From Amorphophallus konjac (Eukaryota; Streptophyta; Magnoliopsida; Alismatales; Araceae), in assembly GCA_022559845.1 (NCBI GenBank), contig CM040121.1, forward strand, positions 506,520,566 through 506,584,565: DNA of 64,000 bases, in the 5' to 3' direction. Under the pieces are notes generated by a model that saw only the letters and a list, made by a program, of their open reading frames with translations, was not told where the DNA came from and did no database searches. Shown here piece by piece: positions 22,948 to 32,789 of this stretch (its first letter is position 1; each line of letters begins with the position of its first letter). The position numbers were made by a program, and so were the translations under genes.

Positions 22948-23481
22948 TGTTGAACAAAGGAGAGAATGTTGAACATGTGTGCAACATGATTACATCCTTT
23001 ATGGTTTTGATGATGTCTGCCTCTTTAGTTGGTTTTGATGATGTCTGCCTCTTTAGTCATTAATGAACTATACCTGCATTTGATAATGTTAATATTCATA
23101 CATTTCAGGTCATTATACTTCCAGTGTAAAAGCTCAAGAATGGCACACCAATCTAGACAACTGAATTGACAGATATCAAGGCATATGACAATATTGGATG
23201 TCACGAAAATATAGCATGTTTCAAGCACAGAAATCAAGCTGAATAGCATCACACATAAGGTCATTGCATATTCTTCATATGGTCAGTGCATGTCTACCTT
23301 ATGGATGATTCAAGGTCGGTGCAACTTCTCGATAGCATGCTACAAGATAATCCAAGGAATGAAGTGGAATTGGTAAATGTGAAAGCTCAAGGCAAACGTG
23401 AAAGCTCAATGCAAATGTCAAGCTCAATGCAATGTCAAAGCTCAATGCAAATATGAAAGCTCAATGTTGCGCCCTCGCACG

Positions 23482-23590
23482 CGGATCGACCTGCGCGGTC
23501 AGGTCGCGGGGATCGACCTGCCCGGTCAGGTCGCGGGGGTCAAGGGGCAGCGCCCCTTGCGGGGGTTTCCGGGGGCGGAGCCCCCGGAAA
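23482..23590 (+). repeat. GC-rich hairpin cluster in U3
   Basis: Two near-identical 28-bp units (from 23485) each hold a GACCTG-N6-CAGGTC dyad. They are followed by CAAGGGGC-AGC-GCCCCTTG (23541-23559) and then an 11-bp perfect stem, TTTCCGGGGGC/GCCCCCGGAAA, around GGA (23566-23590). The 3' LTR has one 28-bp unit only and its hairpins at about 30777-30826. Confidence 0.85.
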
Positions 23591-23731
23591 AAAATTTGAT
23601 TGAATACTCTATAATCAAATCTACAAGATAGTCAAGGGTGATGCTACAGACATGACAGGCTGCTAATGAAGTCAAGCGGCGGAGTTAGATCGGCTAACGG
23701 ACCAACCCGGGGTGAACCCGGTTCTGCCCAG

Positions 23732-23912
23732 CTGGCGGTCGACCGCCAGCACAGGGGCGGTCGACCGCCCCAGCCAGAGCCTCACCGTCTACAGGCTTTT
23801 TCAGTAGCGGTCGACCGCCAGCCAGTGGCGGTCGACCGAAAATCCCAGGGATCACCCAAATGAAAGTTTTACAGTAGCGGTCGACCGCCAGGAACCTTAG
23901 GTCGACCGCCAG
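23732..23912 (+). repeat. GTCGAC palindrome array in U3
   Basis: Six copies of a GCGGTCGACCGC-type palindrome occur in 180 bp, extended to perfect 18-bp palindromes at two sites (CTGGCGGTCGACCGCCAG and GGGGCGGTCGACCGCCCC). The array sits upstream of the TATA box. Its copy in the 3' LTR is at 30971-31150. Palindromic motifs in the cis-region of Sirevirus LTRs have been described in maize. Equivalence here is inferred. Confidence 0.9.
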
Positions 23913-24049
23913 CCCCGAGCCAACCTTATTTGACTTCGAAATCCACCTCGTGGCCAGCCCCTTTCCATGGTTTTGTTTAATCAAACCTCACCTAACTTCC
24001 CATGATTTGTGGATCTGGTCTGGGGCTTGTTTATAGACCATTCAAAGTC

Positions 24050-24056
24050 TATAAAA
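24050..24056 (+). promoter_or_regulatory. TATA box of second gag-only element
   Basis: TATAAAA, repeated at 31289-31295 in the 3' LTR. The palindrome array lies about 140-320 bp upstream. Confidence 0.65.
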
Positions 24057-25076
24057 CCATTACAAGAGGGTTAGAAACCCTAGTTGATGGAGTTGATGAA
24101 GTGAATCAAGGGAGGCCATTTCGAGAGCACTGTAGCACCTCCGTGAACAATGTTTCGAGCAGAACATCTTCATCCTTCCAAGAGATTCAAGCCTAGATCT
24201 GAAGCTATCTCAATCTCCAAGGAAGCAAGAAGCATTCAAGGCTCTCAAAGGTGATCAAAGCTGCATCCATAAACCGCTTCATCAACTCAAGAGGTTCAAG
24301 AGAAGATCAAAGCTACATCCAATATCCTCTCCATCAACTCAAGGTGATTCAAGCATATATCTCAATCCAGCAACCTCCAAGGAAGAGTAGAATCAAGCAA
24401 GGCTAAGAGGGAAGATCAAAGGAGGCTTCAAAGGGGTGTTCAAAGCAAGAAGAGTTCGAGTTACTGTTCACGTGAACAGTACTCCGTGAAGAACATCTTC
24501 ATCCAATCCAAGGTATTCAAGCTCATATCAAAGAGATCATCTTCCAAGATCTGTGAAGAAGGAAGCAAGGATCAAGGTAGCATCTATTCACTTCTTCATC
24601 CATTCAAAGAGATCAAAAGGAAGATCAAAAGAGGAGGATTGGAAGAACAGTTACTGTTCACATGAACAGTACTCCGTGAAGAACAATCATCCATTCAAGG
24701 GTGATTACAAGAAGATTGATTTGCAAGAAGAAGAGATCCCTGCTGCTGATCAACAAAGCATATCGATACAAGGGCCAATTCCTTCTTACTCAATCTCTTG
24801 TTTTAATTCATTCACATCTGTTTTTACTTTCAATATTGTTAAACACTTGAACTTGTGAATCGTCCCTACCGGTGGTTAGTAGGAAGGCAATTGGAGGGTG
24901 TTCCAATTTGCGGTTGACGTCCCTACCAGGTGGTTAGTAGGAAGGCAATCGGGAGTTCTCCGATCTGCGGTATAGCCGTCCCTGCCGGCTTTGTGTGTAG
25001 GAAGACAGGAAGAGGGTTTTCTCTATTCTGTGGTTTGGGGCGTGTCCCCGGGTCAAGCTGTGAGCCAGCAAGGAAG

Positions 25077-25140
25077 CCTCACCGGGTTTTGGTGAGGGGT
25101 GGACGTAGGTTGCGGGGTTGCAACTGAACCACCTTAAAAT
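25077..25140 (+). other. Conserved two-hairpin block, second gag-only element
   Basis: In element sense: hairpin 2 CCTCACC-GGGTTTT-GGTGAGG (25077-25097), linker GGTGGACGTAGG, hairpin 1 (GTTGC/GCAAC stem), then CTGAACCACCTTAAAA. Linkers match the other families in reverse complement, while both stems have different but complementary bases. The 3' LTR copy is at 32316-32379. Confidence 0.75.
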
Positions 25141-25552
25141 CCCTGTGTTGTGGGTTGTTTATTTTGTGTGATTGCTCTATATCTTCTAACCCCATTCGCA
25201 GGTTCGTGTGCTTCCACACTTGGTTATATTGCTCACACACATATGCACTTTGAGTGATCAACATAGCATACACACACACGCACGGTTGTTGCAAGCTATT
25301 GCATGTCCATCTATGTGTTATGCTTTGTAATTCACTTAAAGAAGCGTGGATGTTTCATAGCTTGTAATTCAAGTCTTTTCATTTGAGCCACTCTACTTAA
25401 TTCCGCTGTGCATCGTGCCTAAGTGATTCATTCACTTAATAAGAGTGGTTTAAGCTTCCGCTAGCTAAGAGTTTTAAATAGGCCAAAGTTTCTGATAGGA
25501 TCTATTCAACCCCCCCTTCTAGATCCGTTTACACCTCACGGGACCCAACAAG

Positions 25553-25564
25553 TGGTATCAGAGC
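25553..25564 (+). other. Primer-binding site (tRNA-iMet)
   Basis: TGGTATCAGAGC, two bases after the CCCAACA end of the 5' LTR. Confidence 0.93.
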
Positions 25565-25626
25565 TAAGCTCTGTCTTTCCCAGATCCAACGATCTGCAGG
25601 GAAAGATCCCGGTGTTTATTATTTAG

Positions 25627-27305
25627 ATGGATTCACATGCTACACTTGCTTCGATGGCTTCTCCACCCATTTATGATGGTTCAGATTTTTCTACATGGGT
25701 TGGAAGAATGTTCATTTATGTTAGCTCCATAGATCCACAATTGTGGAATCTTATATACAATGGTCCTCATGAGCTGCCATCAAATTCAATTGATTCGTCA
25801 GCCGAACATGAGACCAAACACCATGATAATCTTCTTGCATATAACTTAATTACATCTGCAGTTGATCTAAGACTAACTCATCTTGTGTCTTCTTGCAGCA
25901 CCGCCAAGCAAGTGCTGGACAAGTTGGTGAAAATCCATGAAGGAAAAGAACAAGAACAAGAACAAGAATGCTTCATGGCCGACCGTGCAGAAAAGTCAAG
26001 CAAACCATCCTCATCGAAGGTAAATTCTGATTCCGAGGAATTCACTTTTGAAGAACTTATGGAATCCTATGATGAGTTGTTTACACAATACAAAAAGGTA
26101 ATATCAGAAAATAAAAAGTTGAAAAAGGATCTCAAGAAAATTAACCAACATGAAATCTTGATTTGTAAAAAGTGTTCTGCGTTTGAAGAGCTCTCTTTGA
26201 TCTAGACACACATAAACAAAGCATTGCATGTCTAAGAGATGAAAATGAAAATCTTCATGATGAAATCACTAGGTTGGAAGAAATTGTAATAAAACTTCAA
26301 AACCAACCTAAGGCAATCTCTAATGATCAAACTATGGCCGATGGGCTTATTCATGATGAGAGGTTGATTGAAGAAAATAAAAATTCTGTTTCATGCTCTG
26401 CTAATTTTGCATGTGAAAAATGTTCATTCTTGAGAAACATAAATGCTGGTCTCCATGATGATCTTGAATGGCAACAAAATTTGATTGATTCTCTAAAGAG
26501 AGAATAAGAGTTGTTGGAAAAGAAAATTGAACATGAAAAAGTTGAAGAAGAATTGCTTGAAAAATTGGTTGCACATGATAAAGGCAAATTTGTCATTGAA
26601 GATCGCTCTGAAACTTTGCATGCTTTAGAACAACAAAAGCAAAATCTTAAAGCAATAAACGCCATGCTCAATGAGCAATTGGCAGCATGCGAAGAGGGCC
26701 TTGCTGAATCTAAACAGCACATTTCCTCACTTGAAAATGAAATTCAAGGTTTGAATGATTTCCTGTCAATGTTTGCCCAAATCCAAGATTCTAGCTCACC
26801 GGAAGCCACCACTTCATGTGGTCACCAAAAAGGGCATACTGCTCGAAAGAAAAGCAAAATTCAGCATTCTCATCCAAACATGCACCATAACATGTTCTAT
26901 GCTAAATATCATGTTTTCCACAAAAAGAATGTCCATTGTTATTATTGTGGTAGACATGGTCACACTGTGCATGATTGTTTTATCTTGAGAAATGATGAGC
27001 TTAGAGCAGGACATCAAGTGAAAGAACAAGGAAAGAAAGAAAGACACCACCCTCATACCATGAAAGGTAAGAATCATGCTCGCCCACAAAAGTATAGGCC
27101 ACATGCACATGCACATGAACATAAAAAGGATAATCAATCTTTTGTGCGTTGTTTCTACTGTGGTAAAAATGGGCATGAGATGTATGGTTGCCATACAATG
27201 AGGGAAGATGATTTGATTGCCTTGAAAAAGATGAGTCAAGATGCTAAACCTGTTGCTAACCCACAAGGACCCAAGCAAGCTTGGGTACCTAAAAATTCCA
27301 AATAA
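25627..27305 (+). pseudogene. gag: gag of second gag-only element, frameshift and stop
   Basis: Copia/Sirevirus-type gag of about 560 codons. The N-terminal UBN2-like part starts MDSHATLASMASPPIYDGSD and contains WVGRMFIYVSSIDPQLW and LVSSCSTAKQVLDKL. The linker has SDSEEFTFEELMESYDELF, matching the tandem-complex gag in position and pattern. A coiled coil follows, then two CCHC knuckles (CYYCGRHGHTVHDC and CFYCGKNGHEMYGC) and a GPKQAWVPKNSK end. The frame is lost near 26190-26210, just before a TAG at 26203-26205. It continues in another phase, with a TAA at 26505-26507. Compared with the other gag it is shorter and has two knuckles rather than six. No protease follows the WVPK boundary, as expected for a gag-only element. 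Confidence 0.9.
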
Positions 27306-30227
27306 GAATTTTGGGTGCAGGATGCCTTGGAGCTGAACAAATGAATGGTCAGGTAAATAAAAGCTCAAGGCACAGGTATGTACATAAACCTTTTAATTTC
27401 AATCATCTTGCATGTTTAGTCCTAACATGTAGATAGTGCATCATAAGTCTGCCAAATGTCATTAAATTCTACAAATTGAATTGCACTTTGAAATGCAAAA
27501 CCCCCATGGTGTGAGATGAACTTTTGAGCTAGATAATTTGCTCACACCATACTTGATTTCAGCTATTTAACTCATGAAAAACTTGTTATGCTGATGAAGT
27601 TGATGTGATGATGAGTTGTTTGCTACCTGATATCAGCCACTTGCAATTCTTGGACTTTGGTTTTGATGATGCGTACCATGGCTGCATTTGCAACTCGTTA
27701 TTCATGTTAGCATTGTTCAAAGGGGGAGTCTAGCGATTGGCATCATCATCAAGTTGCATTCAGTTCAAAATCAATTATGAATGATTTGTGTTTGCATCAT
27801 CTTGTAATCACACATATCTTAATACGCAATCATCATGCAACATCTTCATTGCATTATGCACTCAAATAAGTCTTAGGTTGCATAGTTCATTGCCAACCCA
27901 TGCATGCATTCAGGGGGAGTCAACATCAATCTAGTTTGAATCATTTCACATAATTTCACTCTTGCACGGCCATGGTATATCAAATGTTGATGTATGGAAA
28001 GGCAGGTTATGCTTGCCTAGAAGCACTCAATATGCGTGAGGTTTCATCTCCGCCCCGTACCATGCGCCAATGTCGCATATAGGCCATAGAGTAAGGGGGA
28101 GTTGGTTGTTTACAGCATTCATGCATATTCTTCATCTTCATTCTATTGACATCATGGCATAGAATGCATCTTCTCAGGGGGAGCTTGTTCATAATGAAAA
28201 TCCAGTCAAAATTCTGCCGGTCGACCTCATTCCTTTGACAGGTCGACCCCACAGCTTTATCCACCTGATAACTTTATCTCTTGCATTCCAGTCTGAGCTC
28301 AGTGCATAACCTCAGGGGGAGTGTTCGCCATTAATTCTCAAGTTTCCACTCATATGTAACACTCTCTTTCTATATCAAACCATTGCATCATATTGCTTAA
28401 TCCTTTTGTGGTTCAACTTGGATTCAAAGTGCCTTGAACTTCTTGGAGGATTCCCTATCTTTTATTGAGGTAGTTTATCAGAGTAAATCTTCAAGAAGAA
28501 TTTTCTTTTATAGAGTCTTGTGATTGCCTTGAACATGAATGATCTTGGTTTAACATTAATGATTTTTGAGTCTTGAAGTTTAATGGTCTTGAAAATGTTT
28601 GTGGTCGGGCTTAATAGACTTAAACTAGTTACTCATGTTTTGATTTGTTATGCCGTCTCGAATCTGAAAGATTTTTTTAAGGGCATCCTTGATTGAGAAA
28701 CTTCAGCTAAGTATTGTTTTTAAACATTTGTTGAATCTGTATATTTCAAAAAGTGGCTATACTTAAAGTAAGCTCAAGGCAGAGCAATGGCACTATTGCT
28801 GAGAAATATATCTCCTCATCAAAGAAAATTAGGTTCGATATGTCATGAGGTGACTATGCTATCTCTGTTCTAAGTGAAGCAAAATCGTGAGCTACACTGA
28901 GTAACTGGGGGTGCTTGCGTCTGGTAAACGTGCACACTCACGTCAAAAGGTGATTGCTACACTTGACTGCTCGTAAAATGATGACAATCATCTTTCAAAT
29001 GATTTCAAAAAGAAAAATCTGAATGTGTAGCACTCATGAATCAAATCTAAGTCATCTAAGTGTTTAGCCTCAATACTTATTGTGGTCGCTCTCAAGGGAA
29101 CCAATGAAACTGAATGAGTAAGATAAGAGAAGGTTAATCTGATTTTGACATGAATTTCTGGTTCACTACTATTAAACTTGCCTGCAAATGTCTTCATGTG
29201 ATTCTACTGAGTCGGCCCGAACTCATTAGCATTAAACCAATTTGAACGTCAGAGCTAGTTCATTTGGGTTCTATAACTGAAAATTCTGATATATCCATAA
29301 CTCTGATTTATGAACTCGGTTTCAGATTAAAGAACCTCCATTCGTTCTTGAGAAGTCATATCTTGTTGCTCCTTATTATTTGCCTTCATCTGTCACATCC
29401 ACATAAATCATTCAGGCTGCCATGATCACATCACCATACTCCACAAGTGCTATAATCCAACAAGTGGTCTTATTACATTTTTCAAGTCACATCCAAAATC
29501 ATTTGTGTCCTCTGTCCAGTGATATCACATTACTTTCTCATTCATTGGCATGTGGCATAAGTTCTAGCATCATTGGCATCATGTTTTCATGCATTAGGGT
29601 GGCATGCATGTCTTGACTTCATACAATTGTAGCTTGCATCATAATTTGATCATTTCCATGCATTGCATAGAAAATCCGAACAAAATCTGAATATTGGAAA
29701 ACCACTAAAAATCTGCAAATTTTGAAATAAAAAAAAATAAATAAACTTGACCTTTGGCTACATTAATTTTGCCAAGCCACGGAACACCACCATGCTCGAT
29801 GCATCTATATCATTCATTGGTATCAGTCCTATAATTGGCTTTCCACAATTGGTTGTTCTCTTTGGTTATTTTGTCAATCATAATAAGTGTACAACCATTG
29901 GCATGTATTTCCACATCTTCTTCTGGAATGTTACCTGCAATGCAATGTTTCTCCACATTATGGTTGCTTGTAATTATGTCACAAGGAGATACAGAGAATC
30001 ATGTAAGTCATTTTGTGTGCGCCATTAATGTGAGTCCCTCGTTCACTTTTCTGGATCTTTTGATGTTGTCAAAGGGGGAGAAGTGTTAATGTGAGTCATT
30101 AATCAGAATGCACTCTGTGTGTCAAAGGGGGTGAAAACATGTGAGTGACTCATACTTGTCATGTGCATTTTGTTTTGACTCATCGTTCAGAATGACTCAT
30201 AGTTGCCATCATCAAAAAGGGGGAGAA
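27306..30227 (+). other. Non-coding 3' internal region with multiple polypurine tracts
   Basis: About 2.9 kb without a recognisable domain. GGGGGAG tracts occur near 27722, 27912, 28094, 28177, 28315 and 30074, and the terminal tract AAAAAGGGGGAGAA (30214-30227) abuts the 3' LTR. A GGTCGACC pair lies at 28218-28255. Short frames such as 29747-30028 look like chance. Confidence 0.8.
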
Positions 30228-32789
30228 TGTTGAACAAAGGAGAGAATGTTGAACATGTGTGCAACATGATTACATCCTTTATGGTTTTGATGATGTCTGC
30301 CTCTTTAGTTGGTTTTGATGATGTCTGCCTCTTTAGTCATTAATGAACTATACCTGCATTTGATAATGTTAATATTCATACATTTCAGGTCATTATACTT
30401 CCAGTGTAAAAGCTCAAGAATGGCACACCAATCTAGACAACTGAATTGACAGATATCAAGGCATATGACAATATTGGATACACGAACATATAGCATGTTT
30501 CAAGCATAGAAATCAAGCTGAATAGCATCACACATAAGGTCATTGCATATTCTTCATATGGTCAGTGCATGTCTTACCTTATGGATGATTCAAGGTCGGT
30601 GCAACTTCTCGATAGCATGCTACAAGATAATCCAAGGAATGAAGTGGAATTGGCAAATGTGAAAGCTCAAGGCAAACGTGAAAGCTCAATGCTAATGTGA
30701 AAGCTCAATGCAAATATGAAAGCTCAATGTTGCACCCTCGCACGCGGATCGACCTGCGCGGTCAGGTCGCGGGGGTCAAGGGGGCAGCGCCCCTTGCGGG
30801 GGTTTCCGGGGGCGGAGCCCCCGGAACAAAAATTTGATTGAATACTCTATAATCAAATCTACAAGATAGTCAAGGTTGATGCCACGGACATGAATGGGCT
30901 GCAAAAGAAGTCAAGCGGCGGAGTTAGATCGGCTAACGGACCAACCCGGGGTGAACCCGGTTCTGCCCAGCTGGCGGTCGACCGCCAGCACAGGGGCGGT
31001 CGACCGCCCCAGCCAGAGCCTCACCGTCTACAGGCTTTTTCAGTAGCGGTCGACCGCCAGCCAGTGGCGGTCGACCGAAAATCCCAGGGATCACCCAAAT
31101 GAAAGTTTTACAGTAGCGGTCGACCGCCAGGAACCTTAGGTCGACCGCCAGCCCCGAGCCAACCTTATTTGACTTCGAAATCCACCTCGTGGCCAGCCCC
31201 TTTCCATGGTTTTGTTTAATCAAACCTCACCTAACTTCCCATGATTTGTGGATCTGGTCTGGGGCTTGTTTATAGACCATTCAAAGTCTATAAAACCATT
31301 ACAAGAGGGTTAGAAACCCTAGTTGATGGAGTTGATGAAGTGAATCAAGGGAGGCCATTTCGAGAGCACTGTAGCACCTCCGTGAACAGTGTTTCGAGCA
31401 GAACATCTTCATCCTTCCAAGAGATTCAAGCCTAGATCTGAAGCTATCTCAATCTCCAAGGAAGCAAGAAGCATTCAAGGCTCTCAAAGGTGATCAAAGC
31501 TGCATCCATAAACCGCTTCATCAACTCAAGAGGTTCAAGAGAAGATCAAAGCTACATCCAATATCCTCTCCATCAACTCAAGGTGATTCAAGCATATATC
31601 TCAATCCAGCAACCTCCAAGGAAGAGTAGAATCAAGCAAGGCTAAGAGGGAAGATCAAAGGAGGCTTCAAAGGGGTGTTCAAAGCAAGAAGAGTTCGAGT
31701 TACTGTTCACGTGAACAGTACTCCGTGAAGAACATCTTCATCCAATCCAAGGTATTCAAGCTCATATCAAAGAGATCATCTTCCAAGATCTGTGAAGAAG
31801 GAAGCAAGGATCAAGGTAGCATCTATTCACTTCTTCATCCATTCAAAGAGATCAAAAGGAAGATCAAAAGAGGAGGATTGGAAGAACAGTTACTGTTCAC
31901 ATGAACAGTACTCCGTGAAGAACAATCATCCATTCAAGGGTGATTACAAGAAGATTGATTTGCAAGAAGAAGAGATCCCTGCTGCTGATCAACAAAGCAT
32001 ATCGATACAAGGGCCAATTCCTTCTTACTCAATCTCTTGTTTTAATTCATTCACATCTGTTTTTACTTTCAATATTGTTAAACACTTGAACTTGTGAATC
32101 GTCCCTACCGGTGGTTAGTAGGAAGGCAATTGGAGGGTGTTCCAATTTGCGGTTGACGTCCCTACCAGGTGGTTAGTAGGAAGGCAATCGGGAGTTCTTC
32201 GATCTGCGGTATAGCCGTCCCTGCCGGCTTTGTGTGTAGGAAGACAGGAAGAGGGTTTTCTCTATTCTGTGGTTTGGGGCGTGTCCCCGGGTCAAGCTGT
32301 GAGCTAGCAAGGAAGCCTCACCGGGTTTTGGTGAGGGGTGGACGTAGGTTGCGGGGTTGCAACTGAACCATCTTAAAATCCCTGTGTTGTGGGTTGTTTA
32401 TTTTGTGTGATTGCTCTATATCTTCTAACCCCATTCGCAGGTTCGTGTGCTTCCACACTTGGTTATATTGCTCACACACATATGCACTTTGAGTGATCAA
32501 CATAGCATACACACATACGCACGGTTGTTGCAAGCTATTGCATGTCCATCTATGTGTTATGCTTTGTAATTCACTTAAAGAAGCGTGGATGTTTCATAGC
32601 TTGTAATTCAAATCTTTTCATTTGAGCCACTCTACTTAATTCCGCTGTGCATCGTGCCTAAGTGATTCATTCACTTAATAAGAGTGGTTTAAGCTTCCGC
32701 TAGCTAAGAGTTTTAAATAGGCCAAAGTTTCTGATAGGATCTATTCAACCCCCCCTTCTAGATCCGTTTACACCTCACGGGACCCAACA
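30228..32789 (+). repeat. 3' LTR of second gag-only element (2562 bp)
   Basis: Near-identical to 22948-25550. It lacks one 28-bp GC-rich unit and has scattered point changes, such as an A-to-T-type change in the linker of the two-hairpin block (32316-32379). TATA is at 31289-31295 and the GTCGAC array at 30971-31150. Confidence 0.93.

Larger units (their letters stand above)
22948..25550 (+). repeat. 5' LTR of second gag-only element (2603 bp)
   Basis: Contents in order: TTTTGATGATGTC repeats near 23010-23050, a run of AAGCTCAATGCAAATGT-type repeats (23385-23465), a GC-rich hairpin cluster (23482-23590), a GTCGAC palindrome array (23732-23912), TATA at 24050-24056, the 20-bp palindrome TACTGTTCACGTGAACAGTA near 24462 and a near-copy near 24652, CCTACCGGTGGTTAGTAGGAAGG-type repeats (24865-25015), and the two-hairpin block at 25077-25140. 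Confidence 0.93.
22948..32789 (+). mobile_element. Second gag-only Sirevirus-like element (9842 bp), young
   Basis: It starts TGTTGAAC, ends GACCCAACA and is flanked by CTCTT duplications (22943-22947 and 32790-32794). LTRs of 2603 and 2562 bp flank a 4677-bp internal region holding only gag and non-coding DNA. The empty site survives at 39930-39934 in the sister LTR. The two LTRs differ mainly by one 28-bp motif unit and scattered bases, so the insertion is recent compared with the elements around it. It shares gag architecture, extra GGGGGAG tracts and the two-hairpin block with the tandem complex, but its LTRs are largely different in sequence, so it is a separate family. Confidence 0.93.

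Noticed and set aside
23566..23590. Rho-independent-like terminator hairpin
   Set aside because: The context is a plant LTR, so a bacterial terminator reading has no basis. Kept only as a structural finding.
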